Positions 1 to 5,774 of a stretch of 8,273 bases of DNA are shown here, piece by piece. The DNA is from Nitrososphaeria archaeon (GTDB taxonomy: Archaea; Thermoproteota; Nitrososphaeria; Geothermarchaeales; JDFR-13): positions 1-8,273 of the forward strand of contig JALTNJ010000016.1 of NCBI GenBank assembly GCA_027000765.1, read 5' to 3'. The position numbers and the translations under genes are program-made. Below the pieces are notes generated by a model. The model had not been told where the DNA came from. It made no database searches and saw nothing but the letters and a program-made list of their open reading frames with translations. The stretch's first letter is position 1. The number at the start of each line of letters is the position of its first letter.

Positions 1-196
1 GGCTAGGTTCCCACTGTAGCCCCATCAGCCTCCTCCTAATATCCATTAGAAAATCTTTGTCATCCCTCAGCTTCTTCAATAGACTCTCGGCCACCCTATA
101 TGCATGTGGAGTTAGGAATCCCTCGTCGTTCAGTGTAAAAGCCTCCTCCTCAATACCTATATAGAACTCGTAGTGGTCAAGTAGTTTAATAGACAT
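1..196 (-). CDS. Glutamate-cysteine ligase-like (GCS2/YbdK-type) carboxylate-amine ligase, N-terminal fragment
   Basis: This is the first 65 codons of a gene that continues beyond the left edge. The ATG is at 196-194, 7 nt after the ribosome binding site GGAGGTG (210-204), which lies inside the end of the upstream gene. The upstream stop and this start are one base apart, so the two genes are probably translated together. Residues 12-20 read YIGIEEEAF. A G-I-E-E-E strand near the N-terminus is the hallmark of the GCS2 family (COG2170), where the acidic residues bind metal and ATP. Family members join a carboxylate, often the gamma-carboxyl of glutamate, to an amine using ATP, and adopt a glutamine-synthetase-like fold. 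Substrate cannot be inferred, because the rest of the active site is outside the window. The family call rests on this one motif and on the neighbour, so it is moderate. Confidence 0.68.
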   Translation of the reverse strand, partial: MSIKLLDHYEFYIGIEEEAFTLNDEGFLTPHAYRVAESLLKKLRDDKDFLMDIRRRLMGLQWEPS

Positions 197-197
197 C

Positions 198-1133
198 TTA
201 AGCCACCTCCGTGATAAACTTTGAAATAGCCTTTACGAGTTTCCCCCTCATCTTCTTCCTAGCTGAGTAGCTTATCTCCAGCTGTAGAGCTTCATTCCTG
301 CGTGGCAGTGAATGATACCTTATTATGTCTCCTCCAGAGAGTCTGATGTCTTCATACTTGTATGTGATTCCATGTTCATCAAGTATCTTAATAAGTTTCT
401 TTAGTGTTCTATTGGAGGCTGTCATTCCATTAGCCCATCCGATCTCGATATCAACATCGTCTTCCTCCTTTCCATGGAGATCAATTAATATCTTTATATT
501 CTCTTCTCTAATGACCTTACTTATCATCCTCCTATAGGGGGTAAGCCTAGAATAGTCCCTATTATAGTCTACATAGACTCTCGATATCGTACTATATATT
601 AGATGACAATGTGTCTTGGACGCTATCTCTCTACCGAGTGGAAGCGTCCCCTTGTCATGTAGGGGAGGCTTTGCATGTGGTATACTTATTAGACAAGGTC
701 TTGAACCCGGTATGTATCTATAGCCTTTAACAAGCTTCTCAATTGGATATGTAAATAGCATATTTGGAGGCTTTGTAGATACGACTTTCCCACCCGCACC
801 AGTTGAAATGGCTTCGCTTATCTCCATAATACCCTTCTCAATAGAGCTACTAAGCTCCCGGATATACTCTAGGATCTCCTCCTCCTTCGGGATATCATCT
901 AATAGATATGGTCCTATGGGGAAATACCTATGAACTACATTCTCCTCATGTGGAATGCTGCTGATTATCTTAATCTCTTCCTTAATCCTCCTATATAGGT
1001 TATTCAAATCCTCAGGATCCCTTTTTCTAACAAGTATCTCCTCAAACTGGTTTAGCAAGGCATATAGCCTAATCGCTTGGATAACCGGCTTTATATCTAT
1101 ATCGCTTTTCTCGGGATAATGTATAAAACTCAT
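198..1133 (-). CDS. N-formylglutamate amidohydrolase-like protein with N-terminal extension
   Basis: A 311-aa protein whose C-terminal half (about 145-295) resembles the N-formylglutamate amidohydrolase family (COG3741), zinc enzymes that hydrolyse an amide of glutamate or related substrates. Visible motifs in order are IPHAKPP (151-157, candidate metal His153), DYNRDYSRLTPY (189-200), ILIDLHG (215-221, Asp218 and His220), EIGWANG (230-236), a GGD...RYH stretch (267-274) and LQLEISYS (283-290, Glu286). The first ~140 residues match nothing I recognise and include a Lys/Glu-rich helical stretch. The ATG at 1133 follows a GGGGTGAG-type binding site at about 1146-1139. The gene ends one base before the GCS2-like start, so the two form an operon. 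An amide hydrolase paired with an amide ligase suggests one metabolite or peptide modification pathway, and that is inference. Histidine breakdown is not indicated, since no hut gene is nearby. Confidence 0.75.
   Translation of the reverse strand: MSFIHYPEKSDIDIKPVIQAIRLYALLNQFEEILVRKRDPEDLNNLYRRIKEEIKIISSIPHEENVVHRYFPIGPYLLDDIPKEEEILEYIRELSSSIEKGIMEISEAISTGAGGKVVSTKPPNMLFTYPIEKLVKGYRYIPGSRPCLISIPHAKPPLHDKGTLPLGREIASKTHCHLIYSTISRVYVDYNRDYSRLTPYRRMISKVIREENIKILIDLHGKEEDDVDIEIGWANGMTASNRTLKKLIKILDEHGITYKYEDIRLSGGDIIRYHSLPRRNEALQLEISYSARKKMRGKLVKAISKFITEVA
203..210 (-). promoter_or_regulatory. Ribosome binding site of the GCS2-like gene
   Basis: GGAGGTGG on the minus strand is complementary to the archaeal 16S rRNA 3' end and lies 7 nt before the ATG at 196. 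It is embedded in the last sense codons of the upstream amidohydrolase-like gene, which suggests coupled translation. Confidence 0.8.
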
Positions 1134-1259
1134 CGCTACTCACCCCTAATAATATATAATATCAATATCCAATTGTATAGGGAGAGTCCAGTGGTCGGAG
1201 CCCAGGGATTTATAGGAATAAACCCGTATCTAATAATACCACATAATAAATATATTTTT
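1134..1259. promoter_or_regulatory. Intergenic region with candidate promoter for the amidohydrolase/ligase operon
   Basis: 126 AT-rich bases separate the nep1 stop from the amidohydrolase ATG. On the minus strand, CCTATAAATCCC (1216-1205) is a possible TATA box that would give a leader of about 50 nt. A second AT-rich run (about 1160-1148) is too close to the start for a transcript carrying the visible ribosome binding site. Read-through from nep1 cannot be excluded, because no clear T-run terminator follows nep1 on the minus strand. Confidence 0.35.
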
Positions 1260-1940
1260 TTACTTAGAGGAGTTCTTCAAAACCATATACATATAGGTTA
1301 GTATGTTACATGCAGCTGTAGACGCATGATGATCATAAGGCGATATACTTATCTTTGAATCGGCGTATGACGCTATATCTTTCCTAAACTCACCTTCTTG
1401 GAAAGCCCCTATTACAATTGTCTCTCCAAGGATATCTGTAGCCTTCTGCATGTCTATAGGCTCGCCATCTACTGAGAGTAGATATACCTTCCTACCTTCC
1501 TCTACAAGCACCTCCTCAAGGTTCTTGTCAATAATCTTCATTAGAATAGGTTCCTTCTCAGGAGGCACCCTCCCTTTCCTAAGTAGTTGGATTACCAGTC
1601 CCTCGAATCTATAGTAGTCTAGGGGTATCCTCATAGATGGGTTTATCCATATCACCTTGTCACCCAATGTATGTACATATATGTCTAGGAGGCCTTCTTT
1701 GCAGAGGGGACTGTCCAACGTCATTATCAGCAGTCTATGGACGATGTCAGGCCTTCCCCTCTTAACAGTAGGTATCCCATGGTCCTTCATAGCAGTGTAG
1801 TGGATGGGAATATATAGTAGGATTTTACTGGGATGCCTCTTTCTTCTCTTAGAGTCGGATTCCACCGAGGGATGCCTCCAAAGCCTCTCTGGAACGGGTT
1901 CTAGAGAGGCCTCTACAAAAACGATTCTAGTCTTTTTCAT
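1260..1940 (-). CDS. nep1: 16S rRNA pseudouridine N1-methyltransferase Nep1 (EMG1 family)
   Basis: A 226-aa SPOUT-class RNA methyltransferase. In characterised archaeal and eukaryotic members it uses S-adenosylmethionine to methylate N1 of a conserved pseudouridine in helix 35 of small-subunit rRNA, and it helps 30S assembly as a homodimer. Family signatures are visible: RRKRHPSKILL (32-42), KRGRPDIVH (60-68), LDSPL (75-79), MRIPLDYYRFEGL (103-115, the family's RxPxxYxRFxGLM segment, somewhat degenerate), GAFQEGEF (178-185, AdoMet-loop region) and SISPYDHHAS (198-207, the trefoil-knot end). Length is typical. The ATG at 1940 is preferred because no Shine-Dalgarno is visible and the AT-rich TATA-like stretch ends only about 10-25 bases upstream, as expected for a leaderless mRNA. 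A GTG at 1949 would add three residues. It is divergent from rnp4. Confidence 0.95.
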   Translation of the reverse strand: MKKTRIVFVEASLEPVPERLWRHPSVESDSKRRKRHPSKILLYIPIHYTAMKDHGIPTVKRGRPDIVHRLLIMTLDSPLCKEGLLDIYVHTLGDKVIWINPSMRIPLDYYRFEGLVIQLLRKGRVPPEKEPILMKIIDKNLEEVLVEEGRKVYLLSVDGEPIDMQKATDILGETIVIGAFQEGEFRKDIASYADSKISISPYDHHASTAACNILTYMYMVLKNSSK

Positions 1941-1947
1941 CTTAGAC

Positions 1948-1967
1948 ACTATATAATTTATTTATTG
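1948..1967. promoter_or_regulatory. Shared divergent TATA region of nep1 (-) and rnp4 (+)
   Basis: The 20-bp AT-rich block contains TATATAAT then TTTATTTATT on the + strand, which reads as AAATAAATTATATA on the minus strand. A box near 1953 would place a + strand transcription start around 1980, upstream of rnp4. A box near 1962-1966 on the minus strand would place a start at about the nep1 ATG (1940). Both directions probably use overlapping TBP sites. This is inferred from position and base composition. Confidence 0.5.
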
Positions 1968-2021
1968 TATGGATTGGTTATTGAATTTGAATACTTGTTT
2001 AGATGGGATAGCCCCTGTAAT

Positions 2022-2336
2022 GTGGTGTCTTTATTGAGGAAGCCCCGTGTATCTAGGCGTATGGTGGTGGCTGAGATCATCCGTTTGATGAACCTAGCTC
2101 TAAACCCAGGTACACCCGTTAAATTCGCCGATAGATACGTGTATCTAGCTAGGAGGTTCTCCATGAAGTATAAGGTGCCTATCCCCCGTAAGTATAGGAT
2201 CTTCATATGCAAGGGCTGTAAACGTGTTTTGAAGCCTGGTGCCACGGCTGTTTTTAGGGTGAGGACCCGGCCTAAGAAGCATCTCTATGTAAAATGCCTT
2301 AGATGTGGGCATGTCTACAGAAGAATTTATGAATAG
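2022..2336 (+). CDS. rnp4: RNase P protein component 4 (Rpp21/Rpr2 family)
   Basis: A 104-aa basic protein matching the archaeal RNase P subunit Rnp4 (homologue of human Rpp21). In characterised archaea it binds Rnp1 (Rpp29) and the specificity domain of the RNase P RNA and helps remove tRNA 5' leaders. Visible features are an N-terminal helical part, the family-typical DRYVYLARRFSMKYKVPIP (37-55), and a zinc ribbon with Cys63 and Cys66 (CKGC) and Cys92 and Cys95 (CLRC). Arg/Lys residues between the Cys pairs fit RNA binding. The start is uncertain. GTG 2022 is used here. TTG 2034, 6 nt after a GGTG, would give 100 aa and is equally good. A TTG at 1965 gives 123 aa but lies inside the promoter-like AT block. 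It is the first gene of a four-gene + strand operon. Confidence 0.92.
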   Translation: MVSLLRKPRVSRRMVVAEIIRLMNLALNPGTPVKFADRYVYLARRFSMKYKVPIPRKYRIFICKGCKRVLKPGATAVFRVRTRPKKHLYVKCLRCGHVYRRIYE

Positions 2337-2368
2337 AGTCTTGGTAATTATTATTGTTGGTTATAGCG

Positions 2369-2965
2369 ATGTATGAGGACGTCATTATTCTTAGTGTATC
2401 AAGTATAGTGTCGCTGATAATCATATTGTACTCTGCAATGAGTATGAACCGTGAGTTGAAAGGCCTTCTAACCCCCTCCATATCAACTAGGCCTGTTGTA
2501 TCTGAGGGAGTGGATTATATTACTAGGAAGAAGGAGCTTGAGTACCTAAAGGAGATCCTGCAGAACACCATAGCCAGGGTATATAAGGAGTATGAGGAGG
2601 GCAGGATATCTGAGGAGGAGCGTGACATACTGATATCAAAGTTTAGGAGTAGGCTTCTTGATGTGGATAAGGAGCTTAGTGAAGTCTCCCTATATGCTGA
2701 GCTCGAGTCCCTCGAGAAGGAGTATAAAAAGCTTATGGAGGACTATGAGAAGCGTAAGAAGGAGCTGGAGGAGAAGATACAGCGGATTAAGAGCAGGATT
2801 CAGGTAAGGGAGGCTAAGGAGGAGAAGCAGGTGGAGGAGAAGAAGGAGGCTAAGGAGGAGAAGCCTAGGGCTACGAGGACTAGATCCACAAGGGAAACTG
2901 ATTTATCTGCGCTTATGGAGGAGCTATCCGAGATGATGAAGAAGCTGGAGGAGGGAGAGGAATAG
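2369..2965 (+). CDS. Membrane-anchored coiled-coil protein of unknown function
   Basis: I do not recognise a characterised family. The 198-aa product has one hydrophobic segment near the N-terminus (about 5-24), then a highly charged, mostly helical tail. Residues about 52-100 contain YKEYEEGRISEEERDIL, resembling the short helical 'EGRISEEE' motifs found in many prokaryotic coiled-coil proteins. Residues 105-147 form a strong predicted coiled coil rich in Leu, Glu and Lys. Residues 148-168 are low-complexity Glu/Lys, and 179-195 form a short amphipathic helix (LSALMEELSEMMKKLEE). The simplest topology is a bitopic protein with a long cytoplasmic tail. ATG 2369 gives the sensible start; two TTG codons at 2354 and 2357 would add five residues. 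It lies 32 nt after rnp4 and 4 nt before the DedA gene, so it may act with that membrane protein, and that is inference. Confidence 0.82.
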   Translation: MYEDVIILSVSSIVSLIIILYSAMSMNRELKGLLTPSISTRPVVSEGVDYITRKKELEYLKEILQNTIARVYKEYEEGRISEEERDILISKFRSRLLDVDKELSEVSLYAELESLEKEYKKLMEDYEKRKKELEEKIQRIKSRIQVREAKEEKQVEEKKEAKEEKPRATRTRSTRETDLSALMEELSEMMKKLEEGEE

Positions 2966-2969
2966 GTAG

Positions 2970-3563
2970 ATGGCTGAAAGTTTCCTAATGGAGCTGGTCT
3001 CACAATATGGATATCTCGGCGTCTTCCTGATAAGCCTAATTAGCAACGGTACCTTCATATTCCCAGTTCCATACCTCATCGTAATATATTATATCGGTGC
3101 CACGGGGGCGATGGATCCCCTGCTAGTGGCCATACTAGCTGGATTAGGCGCGACTATTGGGGAGATGACTCTTTACTTCCTCAGCATGTTGGGTCGAGTG
3201 ATACTCCCAGCAAAGTATAAGGAGCGTGTTGAGGCTGTTAAACTCGCCCTAGATAAATATGGGCCTATAATAATATTCTTCTTTGCATTAACCCCTCTGC
3301 CTGATGACGTGATATACCCTGTCCTAGGCATTATGAAATATAATTTTGTAAAGGTATTTGTCTCCTGCTTCCTAGGAAAGACGCTTTTAAGCGGTATTGT
3401 CGTCTACGCCGGCTACTACTCCGCTGAATATATAGCCACGTTCCTAGGTGGAGAGTCGCTATTCTCAAGCGTATTAGCGGTTCTATTAGGTATTGCCCTG
3501 GCTATTATTGTTTTAAAAGTTGATTGGACTAAATATTTCAATATCGAGGTGGTTAGGAGGTAG
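2970..3563 (+). CDS. DedA/VTT-domain (SNARE-associated Golgi type) integral membrane protein
   Basis: A 197-aa polytopic membrane protein with about five or six hydrophobic segments (roughly 12-28, 33-46, 50-75, 98-118, 128-150 and 163-183). The conserved VTT-type features are a buried Pro/Gly region (FPVPYLIVIYYIGATG, 31-46), a Gly-rich helix with an internal acid (GLGATIGEMTLYF, 58-70) and a re-entrant-loop motif FALTPLPDDVIYPVLG (105-120) followed by a lysine and Gly-Lys (GKT, 136-138). Bacterial and eukaryotic relatives are implicated in lipid scrambling or lipid-carrier flipping and membrane homeostasis. The archaeal role is unknown. The ATG at 2970 has a purine-rich GGAGAGG upstream (about 2954-2960). 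The gene is 4 nt after the coiled-coil gene, and its final AGGAGGT holds the ribosome binding site of the next gene. Confidence 0.85.
   Translation: MAESFLMELVSQYGYLGVFLISLISNGTFIFPVPYLIVIYYIGATGAMDPLLVAILAGLGATIGEMTLYFLSMLGRVILPAKYKERVEAVKLALDKYGPIIIFFFALTPLPDDVIYPVLGIMKYNFVKVFVSCFLGKTLLSGIVVYAGYYSAEYIATFLGGESLFSSVLAVLLGIALAIIVLKVDWTKYFNIEVVRR
3555..3561 (+). promoter_or_regulatory. Ribosome binding site deciding a TTG start
   Basis: AGGAGGT overlaps the last codons and the stop (3561-3563) of the DedA-like gene. It is followed 9 nt later by TTG at 3571, in frame with the P-loop/deoxyribosyltransferase-like ORF. The only ATG farther upstream (3520) lies inside the DedA gene and has no such site, so TTG 3571 is the likely start. 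Confidence 0.8.
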
Positions 3564-3570
3564 ATATATA

Positions 3571-4695
3571 TTGATTGTAGTGGGAACAGGTATAACTGGG
3601 GCCGGTAGAACCGCCCTTTTAAAGAGTGTTGTGGAGCATGCCTTATCAAAGGGTAGGAGGATAGACCTATTTGATATCGGGCCCAGGATGTTTGAGAAGG
3701 CATCTAGCCTCAGGATTAAGATACCTGGCGATAAGATCCTCGACTTAGATAGTACTACTCTCAGGTTCCTTAGGGCGGCTGTCTTCGAGGAGATCAGCCA
3801 TAGCCTAGATGAGTATAGGGGTGAGGATAAAGACCTATTCATCAGTCTCCACATGAGTTTCCGGTGGCATAAGGTTATTCTACCAGCGTTCGACTACTAT
3901 TATCTAAACCAGATCAAGCCGGATTTCTATGCGACGATCATCGACTCCGCCGCATGTATCCTGAAGAGGATCGAGGAGTCCCCTGATCTACAGCATTGGA
4001 GGAATAAGCTTAACCTCCGTGAGATCCTTATATGGCAGGATGAGGAGGTGTTTATAACCTCTATCGTAGCCGATATCCTGGGCTCTCCATTCTATATAAT
4101 CCCCCGCTCTTCCCCACCGGATATGTTGTATAACATTATGCAGGAGGTTGAGCTGCCTAAGAAGAAGGGGCTTAGGCCTAGGATGCTCAAGGCCTACATC
4201 AGTTATCCAATGACCATGGTCAAGGGCAACGAGGAGTTTGAGAGGGAGAGGCTGGAGCTTATAGATAAGCTGAGGAAGCGGGGTGTCATTATATTCGATC
4301 CGGTTATGGTTGAGGACATGATTCTGCTTGAGAAGATAGGTGATAAGGATGTTGATGACGTCGTGTATATCGAGGAGTTCGATGTCCATATCCCTGTTAA
4401 GGATATTCTAGATGCGAAGCAGTATATCATCGACCAGACTATATTCAGGGACTATAGACTCATTGATCAGTCGGATATGATAGTCGTCTTCTATCCTGTT
4501 AAGGAGCTCTCTGCCGGTGTCCTGAGTGAGATGATATATGCCCATACCCATATGAAGAATGTCTATGCATTGTTTACCCAGAAGAATATCAGTCCATTCT
4601 TCCTCAACTACTCTACGGAGATATTCAGCGACATAGACTCGATAGTCGAGTTTATAGGAAACCTAGTGGAGTCACAGATAGAGTCAGAGGAATAA
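3571..4695 (+). CDS. Two-domain protein: P-loop NTPase-like domain plus nucleoside 2-deoxyribosyltransferase-like domain
   Basis: A 374-aa protein. Residues 2-14 (IVVGTGITGAGRT) form a beta strand and P-loop, GxxGxGRT, with Arg13 where most kinases have the Walker A lysine. LFDIGPRMFEKA (33-44) then resembles the nucleotide-kinase or shikimate-kinase-like layout, so the N-terminal ~195 residues may be a kinase relative. A second conserved-looking stretch is WQDEEVFITSIVADILGSPFYIIP (155-178). Residues 207-335 look like the nucleoside 2-deoxyribosyltransferase/Rossmann-like fold: AYISYPMT (208-215), RGVIIFDPVMVED (237-249), DQSDMIVVFYP (299-309) and ELSAGVLSEMIYAHTHMKNVYALF (312-335). Glu320 is the candidate catalytic acid, analogous to the D-x-GTa-x-E segment of that family. 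It is the last gene of the rnp4 operon and converges on the tRNA gene. Activity and substrate are unknown; nucleotide salvage or sensing is a guess. Confidence 0.75.
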   Translation: MIVVGTGITGAGRTALLKSVVEHALSKGRRIDLFDIGPRMFEKASSLRIKIPGDKILDLDSTTLRFLRAAVFEEISHSLDEYRGEDKDLFISLHMSFRWHKVILPAFDYYYLNQIKPDFYATIIDSAACILKRIEESPDLQHWRNKLNLREILIWQDEEVFITSIVADILGSPFYIIPRSSPPDMLYNIMQEVELPKKKGLRPRMLKAYISYPMTMVKGNEEFERERLELIDKLRKRGVIIFDPVMVEDMILLEKIGDKDVDDVVYIEEFDVHIPVKDILDAKQYIIDQTIFRDYRLIDQSDMIVVFYPVKELSAGVLSEMIYAHTHMKNVYALFTQKNISPFFLNYSTEIFSDIDSIVEFIGNLVESQIESEE

Positions 4696-4704
4696 TTTAG
4701 GAGG

Positions 4705-4803
4705 TGGTGCTCCGGCCGGGATTTGAACCCGGGACCACGGGCTCGAGAGGCCCGTCTCAGCCCCCAAGCAGGGGTATGCTTGACCGGGCTACACCACCGG
4801 AGC
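4705..4803 (-). tRNA. tRNA-Glu (anticodon CTC) with a 20-nt non-canonical intron
   Basis: Read on the minus strand from 4803, the gene has a perfect 7-bp acceptor stem (GCTCCGG/CCGGAGC), discriminator A and an encoded CCA (4707-4705). The D arm is GTGT/GCAT. The anticodon stem is CGGGC/GCCCG with loop CTCTCGA, so the anticodon CTC is at 4747-4745. The T arm is CCGGG-TTCAAAT-CCCGG. The acceptor, D-loop and T-arm sequences match what I know of archaeal tRNA-Glu. Twenty extra bases (4775-4756) sit between position 25 and position 26; removing them leaves a normal 76-nt tRNA plus CCA. Its own TATA box lies upstream at about 4840-4849. It is convergent with the preceding + strand operon, ending 9 bases from that operon's last stop. 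Confidence 0.93.
4756..4775 (-). other. tRNA-Glu intron between positions 25 and 26
   Basis: The intron folds as CCCC-TGCTT-GGGG. Exon bases AGC (4780-4778) pair with intron bases GCT (4761-4759), leaving a 3-nt bulge ATA cut as AT|A at the 5' site. The 3' side is less regular: GA (4758-4757) is unpaired, and then GAC (4756-4754) can pair with exon GTC (4784-4782), continuing as CCC/GGG. This is a relaxed bulge-helix-bulge of the kind the archaeal splicing endonuclease of Crenarchaeota accepts. The exact junction is inferred from restoring a normal tRNA and could shift by one base, because A occurs at both ends. Confidence 0.82.
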
Positions 4804-4839
4804 TATTGACTTCTAATAGAGTATATTGGATACTTCTTT

Positions 4840-4849
4840 CTTTATAAAG
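4840..4849 (-). promoter_or_regulatory. TATA box for tRNA-Glu
   Basis: CTTTATAAAG, a palindrome, is centred about 42 bp upstream of the mature tRNA 5' end. It would place transcription start near 4820, giving a leader of about 16 nt for RNase P to remove. It also sits just after the pantoate kinase stop, so the tRNA probably has its own transcription. Confidence 0.6.
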
Positions 4850-4874
4850 TTTAATTTATTTCACAAGGAGATTT

Positions 4875-5765
4875 TCAGCGGATTAACCCGGGTTTTCTAT
4901 CGGTTATCTTCGTTATCATGATATTCTTCTTCATCTCCTCCAGCACGTTCCTCGTCTCATCAAGCGCCTCTTTATAGGCTAGGGCGAAGAAGGCTTCTCC
5001 AATCATGTTCTGCGTCACCCCTATAACCCCATCTATGTTCCATATCGTCTGGATAATCTTCTCTAACGTCGGTGTTAGGAAGCCTGCTTTCTGTGCATAT
5101 TCCCAGCATCTATGCATTAGGTTATGTGGTGTAGGGTCTCTCAAGACTTTCTCCATCGTCTTCTCCCCGAGGTATTTTATGTACTCTAGATTAACCCCGC
5201 CTTCTATAACCGCCTTAGTATCTATAGGTGAGTACCAGGCTGTGATCACATATATGTCTTCATCATACATTATATTGTCTACAAAAGCGATTCCCGGCTC
5301 CCCAGGCCTCCTAATTAGGACGATCCCTGGGTTTAAAAGCCCTTGGACAGTGCCTAAGCCTGTTCTGAAGACGACCTCCGTCTCATGAGCAATCCTCCCT
5401 ATTTCATAGAGCGTCTTATTTATATTCAGGTATCTGGCGACAGCTATTCCAGTGGCTAATGCACTCGCTGCACTCGTACCATATCCATATCCAATTGGAG
5501 GCTTTATAGTCTGCCTAATCGTCAGGCCTGTGGATACATGGGCCTCGCTCATAAGCTTTAGAGTAACATATTCTGCAAGGGAGTCCTCTGTCTTCTCTCC
5601 ATTGATATATACATGTACGTTCTCATCCTCAGAGTCAAGTACCTCGACTACAACACCGTCTTCAACCGTGACTCCCCCGCCTATAGAGCCTGTCTCCCTG
5701 ATGGAGGAGGCTATATATGGCGCGAAGAATCCGGATATCCCAGCAGGGGAATAGGCTTTGATCAA
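4875..5765 (-). CDS. Pantoate kinase (archaeal CoA biosynthesis, GHMP family)
   Basis: A 296-aa GHMP-superfamily kinase that phosphorylates pantoate with ATP to 4-phosphopantoate, which phosphopantothenate synthetase then joins to beta-alanine. This is the archaeal order of steps toward coenzyme A. Diagnostic features, numbered from the ATG at 5774, are the N-terminal AYSPAGISGFFAP (7-19), typical of COG1829; GSIGGG (29-34); the GHMP phosphate-binding loop PPIGYGYGTSAAS (92-104); and HETEVVFRTGLGTVQGLLNPG (130-150) followed by RRPGEPG. Length fits the family. The TTG at 5765 is chosen because GAGGGG (5780-5775) lies 9 nt before it, whereas the ATG at 5774 would directly abut that site. An ATG start would add MHP. 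The phosphopantothenate synthetase gene is not in this window. Confidence 0.93.
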   Translation of the reverse strand: MIKAYSPAGISGFFAPYIASSIRETGSIGGGVTVEDGVVVEVLDSEDENVHVYINGEKTEDSLAEYVTLKLMSEAHVSTGLTIRQTIKPPIGYGYGTSAASALATGIAVARYLNINKTLYEIGRIAHETEVVFRTGLGTVQGLLNPGIVLIRRPGEPGIAFVDNIMYDEDIYVITAWYSPIDTKAVIEGGVNLEYIKYLGEKTMEKVLRDPTPHNLMHRCWEYAQKAGFLTPTLEKIIQTIWNIDGVIGVTQNMIGEAFFALAYKEALDETRNVLEEMKKNIMITKITDRKPGLIR

Positions 5766-5774
5766 TGGATGCAT

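Noticed and set aside
1077..1301. 74-codon + strand ORF across the nep1/amidohydrolase gap
   Set aside because: It overlaps the ends of two well-supported minus-strand genes and has no ribosome binding site or family resemblance.
1958..2245. 95-codon minus-strand ORF opposite rnp4
   Set aside because: It lies on the opposite strand of a recognised zinc-ribbon RNase P protein and is a shadow frame.
2740..2965. Purine-rich AAGGAGGAG repeats
   Set aside because: They are explained by Glu/Lys codons of the coiled-coil protein; no regular repeat unit exists at the DNA level.
4758..4780. Apparent anticodon GCT (tRNA-Ser) in a CCCC-TGCTT-GGGG hairpin
   Set aside because: This hairpin is the intron. 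Taking it as the anticodon arm leaves a mispaired stem. The loop CTCTCGA with perfect CGGGC/GCCCG stems, and the acceptor and T-arm sequences, identify tRNA-Glu(CTC).
4699..4846. Plus-strand ORF starting GTG at 4707 behind an AGGAGGT-like sequence
   Set aside because: It is the antisense of the tRNA; the ribosome-binding-site look comes from the complement of the CCA end. This is a known type of phantom ORF.
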